From contig OY294044.1 of the NCBI GenBank assembly GCA_958510825.1, positions 81,576,895 to 81,640,894 of the forward strand: DNA of 64,000 nt. The letters run 5' to 3'. Source of the DNA: Brachypterus glaber. Its lineage: Eukaryota; Arthropoda; Insecta; Coleoptera; Kateretidae. Both the position numbers and the translations under genes were made by a program. The notes under the pieces are model-generated. The model worked only from the letters and a program-made list of their open reading frames with translations. It was not told the origin of the DNA and searched no databases. Each line of letters opens with the position of its first letter. Position 1 is the first letter of the stretch. Positions 1-11,341 of the stretch are shown here, one piece after another.

Positions 1-1345
1 CCGCTTCGCGTCGTCCATAAATTCTACAGAATAGTAAAAAAAGCACTTTTCCTCCAAGTGAAACATACTATTTTATCTTCAGCATCATAATATTAATTTT
101 TTAATTTAATTTATTCAGTAATAAAGTATGTTTTTTTGTTAAAATAGTCCAACAAAACCCTTTCGAAATAAACTTAAACCTTCCTTAGCTCATTTTAAAT
201 TTTTTTCGTAGGCTAAATCGTACACTTTTCGCGATTTCGATGATTGAAATAAATGACTTGTATAAACTTTGCTAACATAGTATACTATGTAAGCGAAGTT
301 TGCTTTTATAAGTGAAAAATTCTGTTTAAAAATATAGGCCTTGAAAAATAAATATTGAGTATAGTACGCATTTACAAATTAACAGAGGAAACTGATACGC
401 TATTTACAAATTTATGCATTTATTTAAACAAAAGTTTCCAACAGTATGCAAAATATATGAAATTATAAACTGAGAAAACAGTTTAAGCAACTTTAACTCT
501 ACCCCCGAAGGCAGTGGCAAATATAGCGCAGCATTAAAATAATAAAACCAGCCGCCTCAAAAAAGCGAGAGTACTTTCTCATAAAAAAAACAAAATTATT
601 CACTGATTAATTATAATCAATAATTTTGCAATTTTATTTTCTATGGATAAACAATTTTTTAAATTTTAGGGCCCCTCTTGGAACAAAATTCTATTTTTTG
701 TATTTTTTTGCCTTTTAGGTGGTTTTTTCTCCTATTGTGAATAATAAAGTTATGTCCAAGAAAAAAATTACATTTTGGGGGCCAGGTCATGAAAAAAAAA
801 ATAATAAATTTTTTGTATAATTTTTATTATTTACCTTTTAATGATTTTTTAATTTTTCTTCTATTTTAATAATAAACAAGTTATGGCCAAAATAAAAAAT
901 TTACCCCTTTTTTCCCCCTCCACCAACCGATTTTTTTCAAATACAAATTTGTCCAGGATGTCTTGCCTATTTTAATGTTTCTTTGATTTTTTTCACAATA
1001 GGGAACGTTCAAGTATTACGTAACGCAAATTTTGATCATTTTTGGAATTTTGTAACACGAAAAATGCACTCAAACAATTGTCAAGCAAAATATTTTTTTA
1101 ATACATTAAAAAAATTATCGATAATTCAACATGCACTTATGATATTACTGATATTACTGAGTATGTCCATATTAAATAATTTAACTAAATAGGTATAAAA
1201 AATATATAATTGTAAAATAAAAAATCTTAAATACAAAAAAATAATCTTTAGTCCAGTCTCCAGTCCCGGAAAATCCCGGGATTCCGGGTTTTTTCCTAAT
1301 CACAATACTTTATGAGAAAGTAAAAATAAATGGTTACATGTACCA
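1..1345. other. AT-rich intergenic DNA, no gene seen
   Basis: Low-complexity A/T runs dominate and no reading frame longer than about 70 codons is protein-like. Two local structures stand out: a near-perfect 38-bp palindrome at 264-301 (core ACATAGTATACTATGT) and a short GC palindrome near 1,263-1,288 (CCCGGAAAATCCCGGG followed by ATTCCGGG). Confidence 0.6.
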
Positions 1346-1352
1346 CTTTTTT

Positions 1353-1640
1353 GAGCTATCAAATTAATGTGATATTAAGTGTTAATTTTAAAGAGTTTTA
1401 AAGACATGCTTGAGATATAAATGTTTGCTTAATTTATACTTATAATGTGGCATATAAACACAGCTGATACTTATTGCTGAAAGGTAAAATTTGAAACCAA
1501 CTCTCTTCGCGAATTTACAGAAAAATAGGATACTTGTAGCCTTTACTTTCAATGCATATAAAAATACTGCTGCCAATAAAATAATATTTTCCCTATTGGT
1601 TTATTAGAACCAAAAAAGAAATAAAACTAAAAAATTTGAA
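1353..1640 (+). repeat. dispersed repeat R1, copy 1
   Basis: This stretch starts GAGCTATCAAATTAATGT and matches 3,383-3,915 along most of its length, in the same order and orientation, with scattered substitutions. It has no reading frame. It serves as the uninterrupted reference for copy 2, which carries an extra block. The last part (TGCTGCCAATAAAATAATA) also resembles 51,768-51,790, so the family has further fragments in the window. Confidence 0.75.
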
Positions 1641-1671
1641 AAAAAAAAATAAAAAAGATTCAAAAAATATT

Positions 1672-1792
1672 TATGGTACTAGTGGGTAAAGTAAGATATT
1701 GTCTACGAGAGAAGGTTTGACCCACGACGGCCGTAGGCCGAGTGGGTCAATATACTTGAGTGGACAATACCTAATTACCCACGTGTGCCATA
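1672..1792. mobile_element. MITE, TATGGTACTAGTGGGTA family, copy 1
   Basis: A 121-bp unit begins TATGGTACTAGTGGGTA and ends with the imperfect inverse TACCCACGTGTGCCATA. A related unit with the same ends lies at 37,690-37,799. The middle holds a palindromic TTGACCCAC...GTGGGTCAA pair. Both copies are followed by similar sequence (ATCCAATAnAT...), so the family may extend beyond the inverted ends. No coding capacity. Confidence 0.6.
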
Positions 1793-2620
1793 CAAAATTG
1801 TATCCAATACATTTGTAATCATAAGAAAATGTGATCTTTAATAATGATTTTTTATGTACACACAATGTTTTATTTAATTATGGCTGCTGAAACAGTATGG
1901 TAAAAAAAACAATTGCAGGTTTGATTAAAATAAAGATTTATAATACCGCGTGGCGTCGTTTTCAAAATTAGACTTTAAAGATGAAAATAGTGTTTTTATG
2001 CCAAAGGACATTCTAAAGGAAGCAAAAGTGGATACTTTAAATACTATATCACCTAAATGAAAATAAAAACATGAACGCGAGTATAAAATTTTTGATAATT
2101 TTCAAAAATTATAATTGAAGAAATTAAAATTTTGAGGTTATGATTGCAAGTTTATGGCTGTCTTTTCTAATAGAGTGGGGTAAAAAAAATACCTCACCTT
2201 GCTAGGGGAGACGTGAGACAATTTATAAAAAATGAATCAAATGTCAACTTCCTTAGGTAAATTGACGACAGTAATCTAAGTCTTTATATTGATGTATTGG
2301 ATAAAATATCATACCTTTTTTGAAAAAATAGTTTTTACCCCATTTTAAAGACCTTTCTCGGGGAAAGTAAAAATCAAATCGATTACAATGACTATTGGAG
2401 AGAATTGGCGAATTATCTTTTGAAAAGGGCTAGGGGTAGGTATAAAATGGTGGGTCACAAACCAAGACATGAGACTTAAATACTTAAAAATATGTTGTAG
2501 AGCAAGCTGAGTTTATCTGTCCGGGAAATCTCTGACCAAGGTAACTCGAGAACGCTTTGAGCTAAACTCTTCAAACTTCAACAATACACTGAGAATTCGT
2601 TATAGTAGTAAATACTAAAC

Positions 2621-3280
2621 TTTTTTGCGAGGGGTGACTCACTGGCCAAAATGTGTACATGTATTGTGAAAAATGCAAAATAATGTCGTAATGTCGAGTA
2701 ATGTCAAGGTAATGTCAAGTAATAAATAATAAAATTAAATATGCTCCTTACAAGAGTCCGGCTGTGACAGACGGACGGAAAACCAAGCGATCCTATACGG
2801 GTTCAGTATTTCGTTACGGACCCAGGGACCGAGACCCTTTAAAAGTGAACATATGTAGTGGTAAGTATTCTTTAGTTGGCCGCAGTATTTTATTTGAATG
2901 AATGGTTGATTTTTTTACTTATACACCATAACTAGTGGTCCACTGGTGGTACTTTTTTGCACTAGGAAAAAACTGCTTGTATGTCATGTTTCAGAACTAA
3001 TCTCCCCCTTTCGCGTAGAAATTTTCACGCAAGCAATGTCTACGCGCAGGCGTAAATAGTAGATAATGTCTACGCACATGCGCACTAGGAAATAATGTCT
3101 GTAATGTCGAGTAATGTCAAGTAATGTCTTGTAATGTCAAGTAATGTCTTGTAATGTCAAGTAATGTCATGTAATGTCAAGTAATGTCAGGTAATGTCCC
3201 GTACTGTCAAGTAATGTCGAGGTAATGTCAGCTAAAGCGTACATGTATTGTCAAAGGTGAGACACCCCTCGCGTTTTTGC
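2621..3280. mobile_element. TIR element carrying a decamer array
   Basis: Inverted ends frame this block: GCGAGGGGTGACTCAC at 2,627 and the inverse GTGAGACACCCCTCGC at 3,257, one mismatch in 16. Just inside each end, TGTACATGTATTGT-like sequence is repeated in direct orientation. The interior has a short GTAATGTC run (2,683-2,722), a stretch resembling a widespread insect repeat (ACAGACGGACGGAAAACC), and the decamer array at 3,092-3,230. I cannot define a target-site duplication. Confidence 0.5.
3092..3230 (+). repeat. 10-bp tandem array (GTAATGTCAA)n
   Basis: About 13 consecutive decamers of GTAATGTC plus a variable dinucleotide (AA, TT, GA, AT, AG, CC). The AA and TT forms alternate in the centre, giving a local 20-bp super-period. 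One unit has ACTGTC in place of AATGTC and one carries an extra G. The spacing equals roughly one helical turn. Confidence 0.9.
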
Positions 3281-3382
3281 CTATTTGGAACCCCAGTCAG
3301 CATTTTTTATTAATTATAAATTCTTACAGTAAAACATAACTTTTTTTTACTGAACAACTTGTAATTAATAAAAAACGTTGCC

Positions 3383-3915
3383 GAGCTATCAAATTAATGT
3401 TATATTAATTGTTAATTTTAAACAGGTTTAAAGATAATCTCGACATATAAATGTTTGCGCAATTCATACTTATAATGAGGCATATAAACACAGCTGGTAT
3501 AGTTTGACGCACGAATCTGTGGCTACGGGAAATATTTTTGGAATGTGTGTGCAAGAGGGAGGCCTGTTGTAGGTACGCACGCCTTATAACGCTCTTGACG
3601 GAAAGAAGAGAGCGCGAATGATTCCTCCCCTTTCGTCGGAGACTTTCTTTCATGCGGAGAAATATACTTATTGCTAAAAGGTAAAATTTGAAAGCAACTC
3701 TCTTTGTCTACTCTTAGCGAATTTACAGAAAAATAGAATACTTGTAGCTTTTACTTTCAATACCTATAAAAATAGTGCTGCCAATAAAATAATACTTTCC
3801 CCTATTGGTTCATTTATTGGTTCTATTATTCTTGACGTATGTAAAATACTTTGTGTTAAAACATCAAATATATTCTCTTCTATTCATTAGCACCAAAAAC
3901 GAAATAAAATTGAAA
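3383..3915 (+). repeat. dispersed repeat R1, copy 2, with insertion
   Basis: Second copy of the repeat at 1,353-1,640. Alignment to copy 1 is interrupted between CAGCTG (3,491-3,496) and ATACTTATTGC (3,664), where copy 1 reads CAGCTGATACTTATTGC without a gap. A further 3' part has an extra stretch near 3,815-3,885 before the ACCAAAAA(A/C)GAAATAAAA block resumes. Confidence 0.75.
3497..3663. other. 167-bp insertion inside repeat R1 copy 2
   Basis: This segment is absent from the otherwise collinear copy 1. Its base composition is clearly richer in G+C than its surroundings and it contains GGAGGCCTGTTG and CCTCCCCTTTCGTCGGAG. I see no terminal inverted repeat, no clear target-site duplication, no poly-A tail and no reading frame I recognise. 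It could be an inserted non-coding element, or the ancestral state deleted from copy 1. Confidence 0.5.
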
Positions 3916-4855
3916 AATTAAAAAAAAATCCAAAAAAAAATATAATTTTTTTAAAGCAGTTTTACCCCATTTTAAACTTTCCTTTGGGAAAGTAAAAATG
4001 GAAAGCCTTACTATAAAAAAATAATAATAAAATTCCTTTTTTAAATTAATACAGGAGAATGGTAAAGCTATCTTATTGGAGAGAATTGGCAAAAAATGAA
4101 ATGTGAAGTGTGGGTTATAATATCAAAAGCAATCACATCGATAGTTTGTTGTTTATATTGAATTTCATAGAATTAATAACACAGGCCAACAGCAGGAAAG
4201 GTGCCTGGGTTCTATCAACAGATTCCGACTCTACCTAATGCCTAATTACAATGCTGATCCAAAACTTGTTAAAAGAGACATTAATAAGAATTAAAACAAA
4301 TTACACAATCTTTTTAGAGGTTGCTGAAACCTAATACTATGTTAAAAATTAAATATTGAAAATGGTGCATCCAAAATGGCTTCAATTTTTTTTTTTTAAT
4401 TTAAATATTTTTTGCCGAAAATTAGTGATGAAGTATTTTTTGTCACTGAAACCATTTAGAAAATTCCATATTGCCTTACCTGTTTTGACGTTATATTGAA
4501 TAAGTCATTTTGATTTTGAATTTATAACATCGGATTCGGTATAAGCGATCTTAAAAATACTTGATCATTAATTTTTGGCAAAAAATTCTAAATTTTTAAA
4601 AATTTAGACGCCATATTGTATCCCCCATTTTAAATTTTAAATTTTTAGTATCAGATTCAGTTTCAGCAACCTCAAAAATCCTAGAATACCCATTTTAAAA
4701 AATATTGTGTAATTTGTCAAAATCCTAATTAATTTGTCTATTTTAAGTTTGGGATCAATTTCTCGAAAATGGTATGTAGTAGAAAACTTTTGGTTATCAG
4801 GCTAATAACTATGTATTAGATAGATTCTGAATCCGTTAACAGGACCCAGGCATCT
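3916..4855. other. AT-rich intergenic DNA, no gene seen
   Basis: No protein-like frame. Within it, near 4,330-4,720, a motif such as AACCTCAAAAATCC or AACCATTTAGAAAAT preceded by TCAGATTCAG or TCGGATTCGG recurs about every 100 bp. This suggests a very decayed relative of the minisatellite at 31,200-31,700. Confidence 0.4.
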
Positions 4856-4859
4856 TGAA

Positions 4860-5215
4860 ATATTTTTTCCTACGACCTAGTTAGTAGTTAGTGCCTATTT
4901 CCCACCCGTTGCCTATGACAACGGTTGGGAAGTGACGGATCAGCTGATTTGACCTATCTGCTGTCAGAAAGTTAGTAAACGCCAAACACATAACCCGAAA
5001 TTGACAAACTAATTTTTAGATAATTTTTGCGTTTTTTTATGTTTAGGTGTTAGGTCGTAGGAAAAATAGTATACACACCTCGACGCAAACCATTTCAGTG
5101 CACATCAAGTGATTTTTTTACTCGGCTGCGCCTCGTAAAGAAAAACACTCACGTGCACTAAAAACTAGGTCGTGTACTAGGTGCGTAATATACTATTATT
5201 TTGTAGAGCTGTGTA
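4860..5215. mobile_element. MITE family A, copy 1 (ATAGTATA ends)
   Basis: Two nested inverted pairs are visible. TTTTTTCCTACGACCTAG at 4,866 is inverted at 5,049-5,067 (TAGGTCGTAGGAAAAA). Then AATAGTATACACACCTCGA near 5,067 is inverted as GGTGCGTAATATACTATTA near 5,183-5,205. A 44-bp hairpin (TTCCCACCCGTTG...CAACGGTTGGGAA) lies at 4,889-4,932. The same order (CAGCTGATTT, GTCAGAAA, AACGCCAAA-type, CATAACC, TTTTTGCGTTTTTT, TAGGTC) recurs at 10,205-10,510. No coding capacity. Confidence 0.65.
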
Positions 5216-5371
5216 ATTATAAATATATTTTCGATACATCGCCGATTGATATTGGACATATTTTGAGCCGTTTATCAAAACAAACTTATTTTTTAAATTT
5301 TTTTATCATGCTAATTATGGCACAAGTTTTAAATTGAAGCCTGTCAGATCAAACATTGAAGTCTCCAAGTA

Positions 5372-6285
5372 CAGTGGTGGCATTAAAATCAGGACAAACA
5401 ATTTTTCATAGATTATAGTGGGTCTTGTGTCATTTGTTAAAAAACGTCAAAATATGTCAAATGTTTGTTTATTCTTTGTTGTTACACAAATAGTAAAAAA
5501 AGTGTTTTTTATCTTTATTTTAATTTAAAATGAGTTTACTTATCGTGGAAATTTAAGAGAAAAAATGCTCAGTCGTTCTTAGTATTAGGAGATATGGATG
5601 AGGTTGAATTTTAGTGAAAACAGTTCAAGAAATAGATCTATTTCTTAAGGAATATTTTATTGAGAAAAACTTAAGTTCTTATATCAAACCGAAAAAGGAT
5701 CATCGGTGGTCAAAATCTAAAATGGATGGTGAAGCAATTTTTAATTATATATAAGAAATATATATCTTATTTTAAGTTGTTTTATTATAAACTGTCAACT
5801 GCTGGGGTAGTGTCAACTATTGGGTGTTTTACCTTATATAAGAAAAACCGAGGTGCAGTTGCCGTATACTAGGATTTATTTTTTCGCTTAACTCAGTGAG
5901 GCTCTTCAGTAATAAACTCTTTTAAACTCAAATTCATTTTCAGTAGAAAATTTATAAAACCTTGTGAGTTTTTAGCTGTACTGAAGAGAAAAATGAATAT
6001 TAAACACATATTCTTTACCCGTACAGTACAATGTTGATCCAAAGAATATCAACTTTATTATTATTTAAATAATTACAACATTTGTGTAAAATTTAATGAA
6101 TCAATAAATATTAATTTATTAATTTAATATTTTTTGACAGTAAACTTCAACTAAATAATTCAGTTATGTCAAAACGATGTAACCTAGTTTTTAATTTTTA
6201 AAATAATCCCATATTAATCTATGAAAAAAATATAAAAATGACACGAATTTTTTTGAGGTTGTCCAGATATTTTATGCCACAACTC
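5372..6285. mobile_element. Tc1/mariner-type non-autonomous TIR element
   Basis: Flanked by TA on both sides (5,370-5,371 and 6,286-6,287). The left end reads CAGTGGTGGCATTAAAATC and the right end is its imperfect inverse (GATATTTTATGCCACAACTC), with GGACAA continuing the similarity inward. The length of 914 bp is short for an autonomous Tc1 element. Around 5,560-5,750 a broken frame could be the remnant of a transposase N-terminus, but I cannot confirm it. A hairpin sits near 5,905-6,000. Confidence 0.55.
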
Positions 6286-6289
6286 TACA

Positions 6290-7055
6290 ATCAATATTGC
6301 TGAAAAAAAAACAACACTTCGAAAGATCATTTAATAATAATTAAAAAAAATTTTCGTATTTTTATAATTAATCAACACGGGCAAAAAATTTTGCTAATAG
6401 TGAAAAGTGATAAGAGGTCACTGACTTGTACTGAAAAAGATTTATCTGAGATAAAAGGTACCATATGTCAAAATTTTTGCGGAAGTGGTTTTATGTGAAA
6501 AAAATAAAATTAAAACAAAACTCTAAATGATATAATAACATTTATCAAAGAGAACAGAAAAAAAAATTTTAAATGAACGTTTTTAAATAAAAAAAAAAAT
6601 AAAAAAAAATAAAGTAAGTTAACATTTTAAAAAAACATAAAAAACTAAATAATATTCTTAAAAAAAAAATATATCTAAATACCTTATATTAAGGAAAAAA
6701 TAAATTAATTTCGATAAAGTAAACAAAAATTCATTAAATACTTTTTGTTGTATGACTTGCATGCAAATATTTGTTAATATTTGCCCCATGAAATTGTTAA
6801 TATATACCCCTTTTGCAATTTTTTGCAAAAATGTATTTTACAGAGAATCTAGAAAACTTATTCAAAAAATAATTATAAAACCAATTATCGATATATTGAT
6901 ATAAATTTTATATATCTTAATCTAATACTGAATTTTTATTAAAAAAAATTAAGAGCAAATTTTTACTATTACATGACAAAAAAGTGACATCAACTGTACA
7001 GACCACATACGAAGTTCCATGAAAATATCTGTGTCTGGTGCATTATCTAAACATT
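6290..7055. other. very AT-rich spacer, no gene seen
   Basis: Long A and T runs with no protein-like reading frame and no inverted or tandem structure that I can define. Confidence 0.5.
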
Positions 7056-7059
7056 GACT

Positions 7060-7533
7060 GTTACCTAGACACTCTAAAAACTATCTACTACGCAAATTTT
7101 CAAAGTCTCATTAAATAAGGCATAATTTTTTGGGGTACATCAGTGGAGAGAATCTGTTTTAAAATGCTAAAAAATAATTATTAGAACCATGTTAAAAATG
7201 CCGTATAAGGAAACGTGTCGTAACATTTTTAAAAGTCATAATATTCTGACGGTCATATATGAATGTATTTTATTTTTAGTTAAACATAGAGAATTTTTTT
7301 CCAAATATGAACCTACATCAGATAGAACTTTCAATTTTAATTTTCCGAATCACAGGCTAGCTACTTTTGAAAAGGGATCATTGTATTCTTCAATTTGTTA
7401 TCTATGTCTATAAAAAAAAAAACAGAGAAATAATTTTAGGTGCTTTAAAAAAGCTTTATACAATTTTGTTTGTGAGATAGAACCTTACAATACTGTAGAG
7501 CTTAGAAATGCATTTACAGGCAGAGTTGCATAA
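7060..7533 (+). pseudogene. LINE reverse transcriptase, C-terminal remnant
   Basis: This is the last part of the ORF2 polyprotein of a CR1/Jockey-like non-LTR retrotransposon, downstream of the catalytic YxDD region. Read with one frameshift near 7,170 and two premature stops (7,116-7,118 and 7,411-7,413), it gives the usual order: LDTLKTIYYANFQSL, GIIFWG, then IIIRTM, PYKETCR and ILTVIYECILF, a short loop, FPNHRLATFEKGSLY, and finally FKKALYNF with a terminal stop at 7,531. These are family-typical segments (a 'tYYAyfhSl-YGIifWG' block, then 'R-i-Y+esCR', 'ILT--yI-E-l-F' and 'kFK--L--fL'). The element is 5'-truncated: nothing upstream of about 7,060 looks like RT. The catalytic domain is absent, so it cannot be functional. 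Confidence 0.85.
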
Positions 7534-7652
7534 CTTATTTATATTTATATTCTATATTTTGTTTTGAAAATATTTCGTTTTAATGTTTGTGTAAGTTACC
7601 TTGTATAAATTTACTCTTTGAAATAAATAAATATTATTATTATTATATTGCT
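7534..7652 (+). mobile_element. LINE 3' UTR with (ATT)n tail
   Basis: Directly after the ORF2 stop comes about 90 bp of AT-rich UTR, then AAATAAATAAATATTATT and a short (ATT)n run ending near 7,650. A simple-repeat 3' tail instead of poly-A is typical of CR1-group LINEs. Confidence 0.75.
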
Positions 7653-7802
7653 TTTGTGGAAAGTTTTACGAATCGGTCTATGGCAACTAATATAATTATT
7701 TTTTTTACAGTGTACTCGTACATACACACAGTAATTATGAATTCGTAAATATTGTCATTTCAAAGTTTTTAAGTTTGTTTTTCTTCAAAAATAAACTTTG
7801 TT

Positions 7803-8020
7803 CCAATAGAGAATTTTATTACCTTTAAAATGACGTATCACACGACCACCCTTTTCATTAAAAAACCCTAAGCCCCTCGACCATATTTTAAAAGCTTAAA
7901 ATATCAGTTACATGTAAAAATATAGTTTAAGTTGTCTTATCTACGTGACATAAATTTAAAGTCAGTATCTCAAATCGTACAAACGTTAAGTGGGGCGGGC
8001 GCCTTTTGGATCTTACTGTA
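7803..8020 (+). mobile_element. palindromic MITE family P, right-half copy
   Basis: This matches the right arm of the complete element at 57,189-57,876: GAGAATTTTAT, GTATCACACGACC (compare GGTCGTGTGATAC), ATAGTTTAAGTTGTCTTAT, and an end GCCTTTTGGATCTTACTGTA equivalent to GACTTTTGGACCGCTCTGTA. The left arm is missing here, so this is a truncated copy. No coding capacity. Confidence 0.7.
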
Positions 8021-8481
8021 TACACATCATCCATCCAATTTGTATACGCTGAAAAGTAGAATTTGTATTTTTTGTGGCTATGCTGGCCTACTCTCGCATG
8101 AAATCTGTATAAACCGTTTCGCTTTCAGGATGCGAACTCTACTTTCAGATGTATACTAAATCTATAGATTACCTGTATATTTGGTCCTTTGGTCTAAGAA
8201 CACCATAAATGTCAACATTTATGGAGCCTACTCTAATCAGGTAAAAAAAAGTACTGTATAATAAACTAGATAATTATGACTCATAATTTATGAGTAATAC
8301 TATGATAGTTAAAGTGCAATTTCTTTTAGCGTAAATGATAAAAAAAGTGCATGAGTATCTCATTTCACTAACAAATATACTAGGCTAGGCATTATTGTGA
8401 ACATATTTAAAAAAGTAATAAACAGTTAGTACATTTTAGTCCAGGAGCTTGGTACATTAAACCATAGAGCTGCATGGTGAG

Positions 8482-8650
8482 CTTGAATGCACCTTAAATG
8501 CGAAAATCGAGAACACTAATTTGTTTTCTCTTGAATAATATTTCCCGCATCCGTACGATTAATTTGACACCAAAAAGAGCAAAATCCGTCTGGCGCTTTT
8601 CGAGAAAACTTTAATTTTGTGCAAAAACCAGCAAAAAGCCAAGGTTTTAT
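8482..8650. repeat. left arm of a 1.6-kb long-inverted-repeat block
   Basis: About 165 bp that recurs inverted at 9,919-10,083. Shared segments include AATGCACCTTAAATGC, GAACAC, TATTTCCCGCATCCGTACGA, CAAAAAGAGCAAAATC and GCAAAAAGCCAAGG. Identity is roughly 80 percent by eye. Confidence 0.75.
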
Positions 8651-9918
8651 AGTAGAATTTTTTTGTTTCGCTTAGTTGATAGTTTTTCGAAATATACCTT
8701 TTGAGGTAATTTAAAATTTTTTAGTATATTAAAAAAAATTTTGACGAGTGCTTTAAAACGTCCTATTAAACGATTTTTTCTTCTGAAGACCAAAAACAAT
8801 ACCAAACAAAAATTTTCATTTTATATTCGTCTTTTTTTATGAAACGTGAAAAAATGCAATAAAAAGTAAGTGTCATAATAAAGCTCATTTGGAGACATTC
8901 ATAGCAAATTTTATAAAGGGGAAACAGAGAAGATATTATTTAATTTTTGCGTTTATGCTTATCGTGCAGGAGAATGGATCACCTCTATTGCTTTTTCTAA
9001 GAAAAATATTTCGTTGCCAAGTAACAAGCTATATGATCTGAGTTATTTTCGTTAAAAACAAATAAAAAAAGAATCGAAAAGAAAAATTCGTAAAAAAATA
9101 TTTTAAAACAATTTTTAGTCTTTAGGTACGTCAAAACGTTGTTAAGAAATAATTATAATCAGTTTCCAATGAGTTGAACCGCCGAGAAAGTATTGTGGCG
9201 GTCACAAAAGATTTTTCCTGAAAGGATTTATATCCTGTGTTGATACCAGGAGCGGATTTATTTCACTTTAAGGGGGGGGGGCATCCATAAGGAAAAAAAA
9301 TGCGCTTTCGCCAAAAATTTAATTTTGAAGGTATTTCTATGCTAATATATCTCGCTGGGGGGACCATGGCCCCCATGGCCCTCCCCCTAAATCCGCCCAT
9401 GGTTGATACTTTTGGTAAAATAAACGTATTTTTTCTCGATTTATGTCATGATCGCATAGCTTTTTACAAAGAATAAAGTAATGTTATATGGAAAAACAAA
9501 AGCATTTGGGTTTTATAATATCCTCAAAAAGCCCTAGTGTTGTAATGTAAACAATAATAAACCCAAATGTGTGCTTAATACTAAGTAGAACGAAGATGAA
9601 ATTTATTTACTGCTTGTATTTTATAAAGTTTACCGTATGACACCTACATGGGTGTCGTAATGAGCTTTATTATGACACCTATTGTTGTTCTGTATTTTAC
9701 CACGTTTCATAAAAAATAGACCATTCAAAAAAATTAATAAAATTTGCTTGGTAGGGTTTTTATACTTTAGGAGAAAAAATAGTATAAAATCTCTTTTCAT
9801 AATAGGTTTTTGGGCACTCGTCATTTATTTCTTTAATATACATACAATGTAAAATTACCAGGAGAGGAATATTTAATAAAATAAGCAATCATTTAAGCAA
9901 AACAAACAATCTTATTAT
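8651..9918. other. interior of the 8.5-10.1 kb inverted-repeat block
   Basis: No coding frame. A stretch at 9,243-9,405 is itself bounded by inverse copies of TTGATAC and GCGGATTTA and contains G and C homopolymer runs; 'GGGCGGATTTAGGGGG'-type repeats are common in insect DNA. A segment at 9,480-9,600 (AAACAAAAGCATTTGGGTTT, then AAACCCAAATGTGTG) recurs at 57,953-58,060. Confidence 0.5.
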
Positions 9919-10083
9919 AAGACCTTGGCTTTTTGCCGGTTTTTGCACAAATTTGAAGTTTTCTCAAAAAGTGCCCGACAGATTTTGCTCTTTTTGGTGT
10001 CAAATTAATCGTACGGATGCGGGAAATATTCTTCAAGAGAAAAATTTCGTGTTCTCGATTTTTGCATTTAAGGTGCATTCAAA
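9919..10083. repeat. right arm of the 1.6-kb long-inverted-repeat block
   Basis: Inverse partner of 8,482-8,650. The arms are long and the 1.3-kb interior has no transposase, so this is either a non-autonomous element with long inverted repeats or two independent insertions in opposite orientation. Confidence 0.75.
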
Positions 10084-10204
10084 CCGTGGCTGGTTTATTT
10101 CATTATTTTTTCCCGACTGTCTTAAAGTACACTTAAATTAAACTATTTCAAAATCGCCAGGTTCTGGTTCTGGTTCTGGTTTCTTATCTTCTGTCACACA
10201 ATGA

Positions 10205-10510
10205 GTAAACGCCAAATTGATAAAATAGGAAAAATTGTATACGCACCTCGACGCAAACCTGTTTCAGTGCACTTCGAGTGCACGCAGCTGATTTTATATA
10301 TCTCCTGTCAGAAAATGAGTGAACGTCAAATACATAACCTCAAATTGGCAAATTAATTTTAAGACAATTTTTGCGTTTTTTGGATGTTTAGGAGTTAGGT
10401 CATAGGAAAAATAGTATACGCACCTCGACGAAACCCTATTTCGAGTGCTTTTTACTAGGCTCGTGCACTGAAAACTAGGTTCGCGTACTCGGTGCGTAAT
10501 ATACTATTAC
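10205..10510. mobile_element. MITE family A, copy 2 (ATAGTATA ends)
   Basis: Matches 4,935-5,205: CAGCTGATTTTATATATC, CTGTCAGAAAATGAGTGAACG, ACATAACC, TTTTTGCGTTTTTTGGATG, TTAGGTCATAGG. It ends with the inverted pair AATAGTATACGCACCTCGA / GGTGCGTAATATACTATTA. This copy has a second TATACGCACCTCGACGCAAA near 10,240, absent from copy 1. No coding capacity. Confidence 0.65.
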
Positions 10511-10514
10511 ATAA

Positions 10515-11335
10515 CGATACAATTAAAATAAAACATTATAATAAATTACGTAAGAAACTGTAAATAAACTATATTTTAAAGTACTTATAAAGTTTAAACA
10601 TACATATATAGACAAAAAATATATATAAATATGGATATATTTTCCATAACCTTTTAATTCCAACAAAAGAACTTATTTTTTTATGCAAAAATACCCGCCT
10701 CCTGGACTATAAGTACATTATGAATAACGCAGGAAATAATATGATTCATTGTGGTTTAATCCTTCGGGAGAATTAAAAAACGCATGCATTAAATATGGTA
10801 ATTCTTTTAATAGAAGTCGTATACAACGGTAGATCATATATTTTTCTGCGAATTTTCAACTTAGGGTTTGGTAACACCCGAGGTAACACCAAATTAAAAA
10901 AAAATAGTAGTAGCACCACCCAGTAAAAAAAACGAGTGGGTTACTTTTAACTAACCTTTAACCATTATACTTCTGATTTTTGTATTATATTCTCCGCAGC
11001 TTAACAGCTGAGGAGTATTATACGTTTAGTTTGGTCCTCGAAAAAAGAAAAATATTACAAAAAATCAAAAAAAATTGCACCAAAGGGTATTATGTACAAT
11101 TCTAAACAACGACTGTTCGTCAGTCCGCCCGTCCGTTTGGCCGTATGTCACCCTTTCTTGTCCGTATGTCACGCTTTATTGTCCGCACGATAACCAAGAA
11201 AGAAAAATCCGATCGGCTTTTTTAGGAAAACAAATCTTGGTAAGGACACGAAGCCTAATAAAATTAAAAGAAGTCCCTCCAAAAATAAGAAAGTTATAGG
11301 GGCGAAATATTAAAATATAGATACAGGGTTATTCA
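10515..11335. other. intergenic, no gene seen
   Basis: Nothing protein-like. At 11,120-11,200 a CCGTATGTCAC / TTGTCCG motif is repeated in the GTCCGTCCG-type sequence that recurs elsewhere in the window. Confidence 0.5.
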
Positions 11336-11341
11336 GGAATA

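Noticed and set aside
3405..3653. 82-codon minus-strand open frame
   Set aside because: It spans the junction of repeat R1 and its 167-bp insertion, so it is a chance frame over two non-coding pieces.
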